Source: Streptomyces chryseus (lineage in GTDB: Bacteria; Actinomycetota; Actinomycetes; Streptomycetales; Streptomycetaceae). From it: a stretch of 64,000 nt of DNA. The position numbers were made by a program, and so were the translations under genes. A model generated the notes under the pieces. The model was not told the origin of the DNA and made no database searches. It saw only the letters and a list, made by a program, of their open reading frames with translations. Location: positions 156,402-220,401 of the forward strand of contig NZ_BMVO01000010.1 of the NCBI RefSeq assembly GCF_014650755.1, given 5' to 3'. This document shows, one piece after another, positions 51,227-58,449 of this stretch (its first letter is position 1; each line of letters begins with the position of its first letter).

Positions 51227-51983
51227 ACTCCGTCCGGTCGTTCACCCCGAGGGTGTGAAGGACCGGCGCAGCGGTGAACACTGGGCCGGGCGCATGTACA
51301 TGCGGGAGATCTCGCTGCACATCGACCCGTACCTGGTGAACACCAAGATCACGCCGAACCAGCTCACGTACCTCATGGTCGTCGTGGGCGTCCTCGGCGG
51401 CGCGGCCCTGCTGATCCCCGGGCTGACCGGTGCGATCCTCGCGGTGGTGCTGTTCCAGATCTATCTGCTGCTCGACTGCGTCGACGGCGAGGTGGCCCGC
51501 TGGCGCAAGCAGACCTCGATCACCGGCGTCTACCTGGACCGCATCGGCCACTACCTCTGCGAGGCGGCCCTGCTGGTGGGCTTCGGCCTGCGCGGCGCGG
51601 ACCTGTTCGGCGCCGGCCGGCCGGAGTGGCTGTGGGCGTTCCTGGGAACACTGGCCGCGCTCGGCGCGATCCTGATCAAGGCCGAGACCGACCTGGTCGA
51701 CGTGGCCCGTACCCGCAGCGGACTGCCCGCGGTGAAGGACGAGGCCTCCGTGCCGCGCTCCTCCGGCCTGGCGCTGGCGCGCCGGCTGGCCGCCGCGCTG
51801 AAGTTCCACCGGCTGGTCGGCGGGATCGAGGCGAGCCTGTTCATCCTGGTCGTCGCGATCGCCGACCTCGTCCAGGGCGACCTGTTCTTCAGCCGCCTGG
51901 GGATCGCCGTACTGGCCGGAATCGCGATCCTGCAGACCTTCCTGCACCTCGTGTCCATCCTCGCTTCGAGCAGGCTGAAGTGA
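51204..51983 (+). CDS. CDP-alcohol phosphatidyltransferase family protein with altered motif
   Basis: A 259-residue membrane enzyme with about six spans. The motif reads D91-x2-D94-G-x2-A-R99-x8-G108-x3-D112-x3-H116: the last Asp, normally the catalytic base, is His. The rest of the Mg2+ site is intact. It may use His as base, have different acceptor chemistry, or be inactive. The N-terminus carries GVKDRRSGEHWAGRMYMREI, suggesting an amphipathic lead. The ATG at 51204 overlaps the dehydrogenase by 23 bp; the stop overlaps the glycosyltransferase GTG by 4 bp. It is the second phosphotransferase of the operon. Confidence 0.83.
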   Translation: MSRPSVAELRPVVHPEGVKDRRSGEHWAGRMYMREISLHIDPYLVNTKITPNQLTYLMVVVGVLGGAALLIPGLTGAILAVVLFQIYLLLDCVDGEVARWRKQTSITGVYLDRIGHYLCEAALLVGFGLRGADLFGAGRPEWLWAFLGTLAALGAILIKAETDLVDVARTRSGLPAVKDEASVPRSSGLALARRLAAALKFHRLVGGIEASLFILVVAIADLVQGDLFFSRLGIAVLAGIAILQTFLHLVSILASSRLK

Positions 51984-52891
51984 CGGGCGCGGACAAGGGC
52001 GCGGGCCCGGGCGCGGACCTGAAGGTCGGGGCGGTCGTCATCACGATGGGCAACCGCCCGGACGAGCTGCGCGCACTCCTCGACTCGGTCGCCAAGCAGG
52101 ACGGCGACCGCGTCGAGGTGGTCGTCGTCGGCAACGGCTCCCCGGTCACCGGTGTCCCCGAGGGCGTACGGACCGTCGAGCTGCCGGAGAACCTCGGCAT
52201 CCCCGGCGGCCGCAACGCCGGTATCGAGGCGTTCGGCCCCAGCGGCGCCGAGATGGACATCCTGCTCTTCCTCGACGACGACGGCCTGCTGGCACAGCAC
52301 GACACGGCCGAGCTGTGCCGCCGGGCCTTCGCCGCCGACCCGAAGCTCGGCATCATCAGCTTCCGGATCGCGGACCCCGACACGGGAGAGACCGCGCGCC
52401 GCCACGTCCCGCGGCTGCGCGCGGCCGACCCGATGCGCTCCTCGCGCGTGACGACCTTCCTCGGCGGCGCGAACGCCGTACGGACCAAGGTCTTCGCCGA
52501 GGTCGGCGGGCTGCCCGACGAGTTCTTCTACGCCCACGAGGAGACCGATCTGGCCTGGCGGGCCCTCGACGCCGGCTGGATGATCGACTACCGCTCGGAC
52601 ATGGTCCTGTACCACCCGACGACCGCTCCCTCCCGGCACGCCGTCTACCACCGCATGGTCGCCAGGAACCGGGTCTGGCTGGCCCGGCGCAATCTGCCGG
52701 CCCCGCTGGTGCCCGTCTACCTCGGCGTGTGGCTGCTGCTCACGCTGGCGCGGCGGCCCTCCGTACCGGCTCTCAAGGCGTGGTTCGGCGGCTTCAAGGA
52801 GGGGTGGACAACCTCGCCGGGACCGCGCCGTCCGATGAGATGGCGTACCGTCTGGCGCCTGACCCGGCTCGGCCGACCTCCTGTCGTCTGA
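51980..52891 (+). CDS. Family 2 glycosyltransferase
   Basis: A 303-residue GT2-type (GT-A fold) glycosyltransferase. VGAVVITMGNRPDELRALLD opens the nucleotide-sugar domain (residues 12-31), with VVGNGSP and, for the metal site, LLFLDDDGLL (DxD, about 95). HEETDLAWR is the catalytic ED-x-W-like element. A hydrophobic C-terminal segment (LVPVYLGVWLLLTLA) may anchor it to the membrane. It would add a sugar to the lipid- or polymer-linked product of the operon. The GTG overlaps the preceding stop (GTGA). After it comes a 94-bp gap before the exporter genes. Confidence 0.87.
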   Translation: MTGADKGAGPGADLKVGAVVITMGNRPDELRALLDSVAKQDGDRVEVVVVGNGSPVTGVPEGVRTVELPENLGIPGGRNAGIEAFGPSGAEMDILLFLDDDGLLAQHDTAELCRRAFAADPKLGIISFRIADPDTGETARRHVPRLRAADPMRSSRVTTFLGGANAVRTKVFAEVGGLPDEFFYAHEETDLAWRALDAGWMIDYRSDMVLYHPTTAPSRHAVYHRMVARNRVWLARRNLPAPLVPVYLGVWLLLTLARRPSVPALKAWFGGFKEGWTTSPGPRRPMRWRTVWRLTRLGRPPVV

Positions 52892-52985
52892 CAAGCTCGG
52901 GTCTGAAAGCATCGGGTGCACGCGGGACCTGGAGCCCGATCCTGCGCCTAACGCCTGCGCATCTTGAACACGAAAGTTTCAACTT

Positions 52986-53921
52986 GTGAGTGACACAACC
53001 CATGACGGTGCGGTCGCGACGAGCGCCCCGCCATCTCCCGACGACGGACTTACCCCGGCGGAGCTCGCCGCCAAGTACGGCCTGTCGGTGAGCGGTGCCC
53101 GGCCGGGGCTGATCGAGTATGTCCGGCAGCTGTGGGGCCGACGCCACTTCATCCTCGCGTTCTCCCAGGCGAAGCTCACCGCCCAGTACAGCCAGGCCAA
53201 GCTCGGCCAGCTGTGGCAGGTGGCGACTCCGCTGCTGAACGCCCTCGTGTACTTCCTGATCTTCGGTCTGATCCTGGAGGCCGACCGGGGCATGGCACGG
53301 GAGGTCTACGTCCCCTTCCTGGTCACGGGTGTGTTCGTCTTCACCTTCACCCAGAGCTCCGTGATGGCCGGCGTCCGGTCGATCTCGGGCAACCTCGGCC
53401 TGGTCAGAGCGCTGCACTTCCCGCGCGCCTCGCTGCCGATCTCCTTCGCGCTCCAGCAGCTCCAGCAGCTGCTGTTCTCGATGATCGTGCTCTTGGTCGT
53501 CGCGGTCGCCTTCGGCAGCTACCCCTCGCTGTCCTGGCTGCTGGTCCTGCCCGCGCTGGCGCTCCAGTTCGTCTTCAACATCGGCCTGGCGCTGATCATG
53601 GCCAGGCTCGGCAGCAAGACCCCCGACCTCGCGCAGCTGATGCCCTTCGTGATGCGTACGTGGATGTACGCCTCCGGAGTGATGTTCAGCATCCCGGCGA
53701 TGCTCGCCGACAAGGACCTGCCCGGCTGGGTCACGGACGTGCTCCAGTGGAACCCGGCGGCGGTCTACATGGACCTCATCCGGTTCGGTCTGATCGACGG
53801 GTACGGCTCCGGGAACCTGCCCCCGCACGTCTGGGCCGTCGGCCTGGGCTGGGCGCTGCTGGTGGGCGCCGCGGGCTTCGTGTACTTCTGGAAGGCTGAG
53901 GAGCGGTACGGCCGTGGCTGA
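52986..53921 (+). CDS. ABC-2 type exporter permease (Wzm/TagG-like)
   Basis: A 311-residue membrane protein with six spans and a cytoplasmic N-terminus of about 65 residues. Segments such as FSQAKLTAQYSQAKLGQLWQ (amphipathic interface helix), the hydrophobic run VYVPFLVTGVFVFTFTQ and MRTWMYASGVMFSIPAML are typical of permeases that export teichoic acids, O-antigens or other polyprenyl-linked glycans. It pairs with the ATPase that overlaps it by 8 bp. The GTG start lies behind an A/T-rich inverted repeat (TTGAA-N9-TTCAA, 52963-52981), perhaps a local promoter element. Confidence 0.87.
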   Translation: MSDTTHDGAVATSAPPSPDDGLTPAELAAKYGLSVSGARPGLIEYVRQLWGRRHFILAFSQAKLTAQYSQAKLGQLWQVATPLLNALVYFLIFGLILEADRGMAREVYVPFLVTGVFVFTFTQSSVMAGVRSISGNLGLVRALHFPRASLPISFALQQLQQLLFSMIVLLVVAVAFGSYPSLSWLLVLPALALQFVFNIGLALIMARLGSKTPDLAQLMPFVMRTWMYASGVMFSIPAMLADKDLPGWVTDVLQWNPAAVYMDLIRFGLIDGYGSGNLPPHVWAVGLGWALLVGAAGFVYFWKAEERYGRG

Positions 53922-54699
53922 CGACAACACGCAGGGGCGTATCCCCACGGTCATCGCCGACGACGTGCACATCGTCTACCGCGTCAACGGCGGCGCGGGC
54001 GGGCGCGGCAGCGCCACCGCGGCCCTGAGCCGCATCATGAAGCGCGGCAAGGGCGACGCGCCCGGCGTACGCAAGGTGCACGCGGTGCGCGGGGTGTCCT
54101 TCACGTCGTACCGGGGCGAGGCGATCGGCCTGATCGGTACGAACGGGTCGGGCAAGTCGACCCTGCTGCGCGCCATCGCGGGCCTCCTGCCGACCGAGCA
54201 GGGCAAGGTCTACACGGACGGCCAGCCCTCGCTCCTCGGCGTGAACGCCGCGCTGATGAACGACCTGACCGGCGAGCGCAACGTCATCCTCGGCGGTCTC
54301 GCCATGGGCATGACGCGCGAGCAGATCCGCGACCGCTACCAGTCGATCGTCGACTTCTCGGGCATCAACGAGAAGGGCGACTTCATCACGCTGCCGATGC
54401 GCACGTACTCCTCCGGCATGGCCGCGCGCCTGCGCTTCTCGATCGCCGCCGCCAAGGACCACGACGTCTTGATGATCGACGAGGCGCTGGCCACCGGTGA
54501 CCGGAAGTTCCAGATCCGCTCCGAGCAGCGCATCCGCGAGCTCCGCAAGGAAGCCGGCACCGTCTTCCTCGTCAGCCACAGCAACAAGTCGATCAGGGAC
54601 ACCTGCGACCGCGTCCTGTGGCTGGAGAAGGGCGAGCTGCTGATGGACGGGCCCACGGACGAGGTCCTCAAGGCGTACGAGAAGGAGACCGGGCGCTAG
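53914..54699 (+). CDS. ABC exporter ATPase (Wzt/TagH-like)
   Basis: A 261-residue ATPase of the polysaccharide/teichoic-acid export group. Walker A is GTNGSGKST (about 75-83), the signature is the variant YSSGMAARL typical of Wzt/TagH rather than LSGGQ, and Walker B is VLMIDEALATGD. It has no C-terminal carbohydrate-binding domain, so it would export without recognising a terminal sugar, as TagH does. An unusual insert (GGAGGRGSATAALSRIMKRG) precedes Walker A. It is the last gene of the operon, followed after 14 bp by a strong terminator. Confidence 0.88.
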   Translation: MADDNTQGRIPTVIADDVHIVYRVNGGAGGRGSATAALSRIMKRGKGDAPGVRKVHAVRGVSFTSYRGEAIGLIGTNGSGKSTLLRAIAGLLPTEQGKVYTDGQPSLLGVNAALMNDLTGERNVILGGLAMGMTREQIRDRYQSIVDFSGINEKGDFITLPMRTYSSGMAARLRFSIAAAKDHDVLMIDEALATGDRKFQIRSEQRIRELRKEAGTVFLVSHSNKSIRDTCDRVLWLEKGELLMDGPTDEVLKAYEKETGR

Positions 54700-54713
54700 G
54701 TCCCGGTTCGGTG

Positions 54714-54743
54714 CCCCCGCCGGTCGAACCAACCCGGCGGGGG
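54714..54743 (+). terminator. Strong hairpin terminator between exporter and hopanoid operons
   Basis: CCCCCGCCGG and CCGGCGGGGG form a perfect 10-bp stem with a 10-nt loop, 14 bp after the ATPase stop. It separates the two operons. Confidence 0.8.
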
Positions 54744-54967
54744 TTCCGCGTGTCCGCGCCGTGCGAGCGGTCCGGCGCGCCGTACCATGCCGGAATCGTC
54801 AACTCCCGTCGCGTTCGGGAAGGTTGAGGCATTTCGCAGCCTTGTTGTGATGCGCCCGGCACCCCGGCGCGGTGTCGGGCGTTGTACAACGTAAGCTGTA
54901 GCGGCGGGCGGCGTGTCCGAAATAGGATGTATTAGGTCGACAGTGTAGAACGGGAGATGTGACGGCA
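54744..54967 (+). promoter_or_regulatory. Hopanoid operon promoter region
   Basis: There is no gene in this stretch. It holds a perfect 12-bp palindrome CGTTGTACAACG (54880-54891), which looks like a repressor site, and a possible -10 hexamer TAGGAT (54922-54927) without a clear -35. The sequence around 54890-54960 is less GC-rich than the surroundings, as expected for a promoter. GGGAG at 54952-54956 may serve the leader ORF. Confidence 0.5.
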
Positions 54968-55033
54968 ATGGCTATGGAACCTCTCCAGTTCGAAGACGCT
55001 TGCGCCGTCCCCGCACCGGGCAGCCCGCGATGA
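54968..55033 (+). CDS. Leader ORF overlapping hpnC
   Basis: A 21-codon frame, starting at an ATG after a distant GGGAG and beginning MAMEPLQFEDACAVP. Its TGA overlaps the hpnC ATG (ATGA at 55030-55033), the geometry of translational coupling. hpnC has no ribosome site of its own nearby, so expression would depend on translation of this leader. The peptide resembles nothing known; a cis role is more likely than a free protein. Confidence 0.45.
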   Translation: MAMEPLQFEDACAVPAPGSPR

Positions 55034-55932
55034 CCCGGACCCGGCAGGTGCGCACCGGCGCACCCACGCGCTCGACCCTGGACAAGGCCGCCGACGAGAA
55101 CTTCCCGGTGGCTCCCTTCTTTCTGCCGCGCGCCTGGCGCGACGACCTGATGGCCGTCTACGGATACGCCCGCCTCGTCGACGACATCGGCGACGGCGAC
55201 CTCGCCCCCGGCGGCGCCGACGCCCGCCTGCTCGGCCTCGACCCCGCCCTGGCCGACGACCGTCTGGTGATGCTGGACGCCTTCGAGGCCGACCTGCGCC
55301 GGGTCTTCGCCGCCACGGGCGACGGCCCCCGCCACCCGCTCCTGCGCGCCCTCGCGGCGACCGTGCGCCGCCGCTCGCTCACCCCGCAGCCGTTCCTCGG
55401 GCTCATCGAGGCCAACCGGCAGGACCAGCTCGTACGCCGCTACAGGACGTACGACGAGCTCCTCGCGTACTGCGAGCTGTCGGCGAACCCCGTGGGGCGG
55501 CTGGTCCTCGGCATCACCGGCACCGCGAGCCCCGAGCGGATCCGCCGCTCCGACGCGGTCTGCACCGCCCTGCAGATCGTCGAACACCTCCAGGACGTCG
55601 CCGAGGACCTCGGCCGCGACCGGATCTACCTGCCCGCCGACTCCATGGCGCGCTTCCACGTCGACGAGACCGACCTCGCCGCCCCGTCCGCGAACGCGTC
55701 GGTGCGCTCCCTGATCGCGTACGAAGCCGAACGCGCCGGGCTCCTGCTCGACGACGGCAAGGCCCTCGTGGCCAGTGTCGACGGCAGGCTCAAGCTGCTG
55801 CTCGCCGGTTTCGTCGGCGGCGGGCGCGCCGCTCTCGCCGCGATCGCGGCCGCGGGCTACGACGTGCTCCCCGGACCGCCCAAGCCCACCAAGCTCAGCC
55901 TGCTGCGCGCAGCGGGAGCTGTCTTGCGATGA
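55030..55932 (+). CDS. hpnC: Squalene synthesis enzyme HpnC (hydroxysqualene synthase)
   Basis: A 300-residue trans-isoprenyl diphosphate synthase (squalene/phytoene synthase fold). Together with HpnD and HpnE it makes squalene from farnesyl diphosphate in a three-enzyme route; HpnC converts presqualene diphosphate to hydroxysqualene. The first Asp-rich motif is RLVDDIGDGD (about 47-56), the second DVAEDLGRDRIYLP (about 190-203). The family start NFPVAPFFLP is present. The ATG at 55030 is chosen; a TTG at 55000 would extend into the leader ORF region. The stop overlaps hpnD (ATGA). Confidence 0.92.
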   Translation: MTRTRQVRTGAPTRSTLDKAADENFPVAPFFLPRAWRDDLMAVYGYARLVDDIGDGDLAPGGADARLLGLDPALADDRLVMLDAFEADLRRVFAATGDGPRHPLLRALAATVRRRSLTPQPFLGLIEANRQDQLVRRYRTYDELLAYCELSANPVGRLVLGITGTASPERIRRSDAVCTALQIVEHLQDVAEDLGRDRIYLPADSMARFHVDETDLAAPSANASVRSLIAYEAERAGLLLDDGKALVASVDGRLKLLLAGFVGGGRAALAAIAAAGYDVLPGPPKPTKLSLLRAAGAVLR

Positions 55933-56897
55933 GACCGAAGAGAGGGGTGAGCCGGCCCGTGGAAGGACTCGTACAGATGTCCGCACCGGTACTCGCCGCG
56001 TACAGCTACTGCGAGGCGGTGACCGGACAGCAGGCGCGCAACTTCGCGTACGGCATCAGGCTGCTGCCGACCGACAAGCGCAACGCCATGTCCGCGCTCT
56101 ACGCGTTCTCGCGACGCGTGGACGACATCGGCGACGGCATGCTGGACCCCGGCGTCAAGCAGGCGCGGCTCGAAGAGACCCGCGCGCTGCTCGACCGCGT
56201 CCGGGCCGGCACCGTCGACGACGACGACACCGACCCGGTCGCCGTGGCGCTCTCCGACACCGCGCGCCGCTTCCCGATCCCGCTGGAGGGGCTCGACGAG
56301 CTCATCGACGGCGTCCTCATGGACGTACGTGGCGAGACCTACGAAACCTGGGACGACCTGAAGGTGTACTGCCGGTGCGTCGCGGGCGCCATCGGACGGC
56401 TCTCGCTGGGCGTGTTCGGCACCCAGGCGGGCGCGCGCTCCACCGAACGCGCCGGTGACTACGCCGATACGCTCGGTCTCGCGCTCCAGCTCACCAACAT
56501 CCTCCGTGACGTCCGCGAGGACGCCGCGAACGGGCGGACGTACCTGCCCTCCGACGACCTCGCCAAGTTCGGCTGCTCGGCCGGCTTCCGGGGCGCGACG
56601 CCCCCCGAAGGGTCCGACTTCACCGGCCTCGTCCACTTCGAAGTGCGCCGCGCCCGCGCCCTGTTCGCCGAGGGCTACCGGCTGCTGCCGCTGCTCGACC
56701 GGCGTTCCGGCGCCTGTGTCGCCGCCATGGCCGGCATCTACCGGCGGCTCCTCGACCGCATCGAGCGCGACCCCCTGGCCGTGCTGCGCGGCCGGGTCTC
56801 GCTGCCCGGACACGAGAAGGCGTACGTCGCCGTGCGCGGCCTCTCGGGTCTCGACGCCCGCACCATCTCCCGCACGCAGCTCAGGAGGCGGATCTGA
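55929..56897 (+). CDS. hpnD: Presqualene diphosphate synthase HpnD
   Basis: A 322-residue squalene/phytoene synthase-fold enzyme that joins two farnesyl diphosphates to presqualene diphosphate. Motifs are SRRVDDIGDGM (about 57-67) and NILRDVREDAANGRTYLP (about 190-207), with YCEAVTGQQARNFAYGIRLL at the start of the conserved domain (about 27-46). The ATG at 55929 overlaps the hpnC stop; a GTG at 55947 or an ATG at 55977 could also be used, since the first 16 residues are not conserved in the family as I know it. The next small ORF starts on its stop codon (TGATG). Confidence 0.92.
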   Translation: MRPKRGVSRPVEGLVQMSAPVLAAYSYCEAVTGQQARNFAYGIRLLPTDKRNAMSALYAFSRRVDDIGDGMLDPGVKQARLEETRALLDRVRAGTVDDDDTDPVAVALSDTARRFPIPLEGLDELIDGVLMDVRGETYETWDDLKVYCRCVAGAIGRLSLGVFGTQAGARSTERAGDYADTLGLALQLTNILRDVREDAANGRTYLPSDDLAKFGCSAGFRGATPPEGSDFTGLVHFEVRRARALFAEGYRLLPLLDRRSGACVAAMAGIYRRLLDRIERDPLAVLRGRVSLPGHEKAYVAVRGLSGLDARTISRTQLRRRI

Positions 56898-57028
56898 TGG
56901 GGCCCGCCACGGCCGGCAGGACGCCCACGCACACCAGCGGGGCAACCCTCCGGCGGCGCGACGCGTCCCCGACTCCGACGGCCCGCCGTCCGTACACCGC
57001 CGGTGAGGCCCGAGGGGAGGGCGTATGA
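56897..57028 (+). CDS. Small ORF coupled between hpnD and hpnE (DUF6380-like, tentative)
   Basis: A 43-residue frame whose ATG overlaps the hpnD stop (TGATG) and whose TGA overlaps the hpnE ATG (ATGA). It is Thr-, Arg- and Pro-rich; the segment GATLRRRDASPTPTARRP is like the short DUF6380 proteins that I recall from hopanoid operons of other Streptomyces. 37 of 43 codons end in G or C. Precise double overlap argues for translation, at least as a coupling device. No function is known. Confidence 0.55.
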   Translation: MGPATAGRTPTHTSGATLRRRDASPTPTARRPYTAGEARGEGV

Positions 57029-58449
57029 CACGCGGCACCACAGACGCACGGCCGGGCGTGCCGCGGCCCGCGGGCCACGCGGCAGGTCACGCGGTCGTCG
57101 TCGGCGGCGGACTGGCCGGTGTCACGTCCGCCCTCCAGCTGGCCGACGCCGGAATGCGGGTCACGCTGCTCGAAGGGCGCCCGCGCCTGGGCGGCCTCGC
57201 CTTCTCCTTCCGCCGCGGCGACCTCACCGTCGACAACGGCCAGCACGTCTACCTGCGGTGCTGCACCGCCTACCGGTGGTTCCTCGACCGGGTGCGGGGC
57301 TCCGCGCTCGCACCGCTGCAGAGCCGGCTCGACGTCCCCGTGCTCGACGCCGGCCGGCCCGCGGGGCCCCGGCTCGGCCGGCTGCGCCGCACGGAGCTGC
57401 CCGTACCGCTGCACCTGGCCGCGAGCCTGGCGACGTATCCGCACCTGTCCCTCGCCGAACGCGCGAGCGTGGGGCGCGCCGCGCTCGCCCTCAAGAAGCT
57501 GGACCCGGCCGATCCCGCCCTGGACGGCGTGGACTTCGCGACCTGGCTCGGCCGCCACGGGCAGTCGCCGCGCACCATCGAGGCGCTGTGGGACCTCGTC
57601 GGCGTCGCGACCCTCAACGCGACCGCGCCCCACGCCTCCCTCGGCCTCGCCGCGATGGTCTTCAAGACGGGCCTGCTGTCCGAGCCCGGCGCCGCCGACA
57701 TCGGCTGGGCCCACGTACCGCTCGGCGAACTGCACGACACGCGCGCCCGCGAGGCGCTGGACGCGGCGGGCGTACGCACGGAACTGCGGACCCGGGCCGC
57801 CTCCGTCTTCCGTGCCGCGAACGGCGGCTGGGAGGTCACGACGCCGGGCGAGTTGATCGCGGCCGACGCCGTCGTGCTCGCCGTACCCCAGGGCGAGACG
57901 CACGCGCTGCTGCCCGAAGGCGTCATCGACGACGCCGACCGGCTCCTGGACATCGGCACCGCACCGATCCTCAACGTCCACGTCGTGTACGACCGCAAGG
58001 TGCTGCGCCGCCCCTTCTTCGCCGCACTCGGCAGCCCCGTCCAGTGGGTCTTCGACCGTACGGAGTCCTCCGGACTGCGGGGCGGCGGCCAGTACCTCGC
58101 CGTCTCGCAGTCGGCGGCCCACGACGAGATCGACACGCCCGTGGCCGAGCTGCGCGAGCGCTATCTGCCCGAGCTGGAGCGCCTGTTGCCCGCCGCGCGC
58201 GGCGCGGGCGTGCGCGACTTCTTCGTCACCCGGGAGCGGACAGCGACGTTCGCCCCCACCCCCGGCGTCGGACGGCTGCGCCCCGGCGCCCGTACGCACG
58301 CACCCGGCCTGTACCTGGCCGGCGCGTGGACCGCCACCGGATGGCCCGCGACCATGGAGGGAGCTGTGCGCAGCGGCATCACCGCCGCCGACGCGGCACT
58401 CTCCGAACTCGGCCGCGCCCACGAACATCCGTTGCAGGAGGCGGTATGA
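57025..58449 (+). CDS. hpnE: Hydroxysqualene dehydroxylase HpnE (FAD-dependent)
   Basis: A 474-residue flavoprotein of the amine-oxidase/phytoene-desaturase group that reduces hydroxysqualene to squalene. The FAD dinucleotide fold is at the N-terminus (HAVVVGGGLAGVTSALQLAD, about residues 22-41), followed by GGLAFSFRRGDLTVDNGQH. The C-terminal FAD site is GLYLAGAWTATGWPATMEGA, with the GAVRSG continuation. Length and order match HpnE. It overlaps the small ORF before it and the polyprenyl synthase after it (ATGA), and GAGGGGAGG lies 5-6 nt before its ATG. Confidence 0.92.
   Translation: MTRGTTDARPGVPRPAGHAAGHAVVVGGGLAGVTSALQLADAGMRVTLLEGRPRLGGLAFSFRRGDLTVDNGQHVYLRCCTAYRWFLDRVRGSALAPLQSRLDVPVLDAGRPAGPRLGRLRRTELPVPLHLAASLATYPHLSLAERASVGRAALALKKLDPADPALDGVDFATWLGRHGQSPRTIEALWDLVGVATLNATAPHASLGLAAMVFKTGLLSEPGAADIGWAHVPLGELHDTRAREALDAAGVRTELRTRAASVFRAANGGWEVTTPGELIAADAVVLAVPQGETHALLPEGVIDDADRLLDIGTAPILNVHVVYDRKVLRRPFFAALGSPVQWVFDRTESSGLRGGGQYLAVSQSAAHDEIDTPVAELRERYLPELERLLPAARGAGVRDFFVTRERTATFAPTPGVGRLRPGARTHAPGLYLAGAWTATGWPATMEGAVRSGITAADAALSELGRAHEHPLQEAV

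Noticed and set aside
54696..54968. 90-codon reverse frame in the hopanoid promoter region
   Set aside because: It covers the terminator hairpin, has poor codon bias and no ribosome site.
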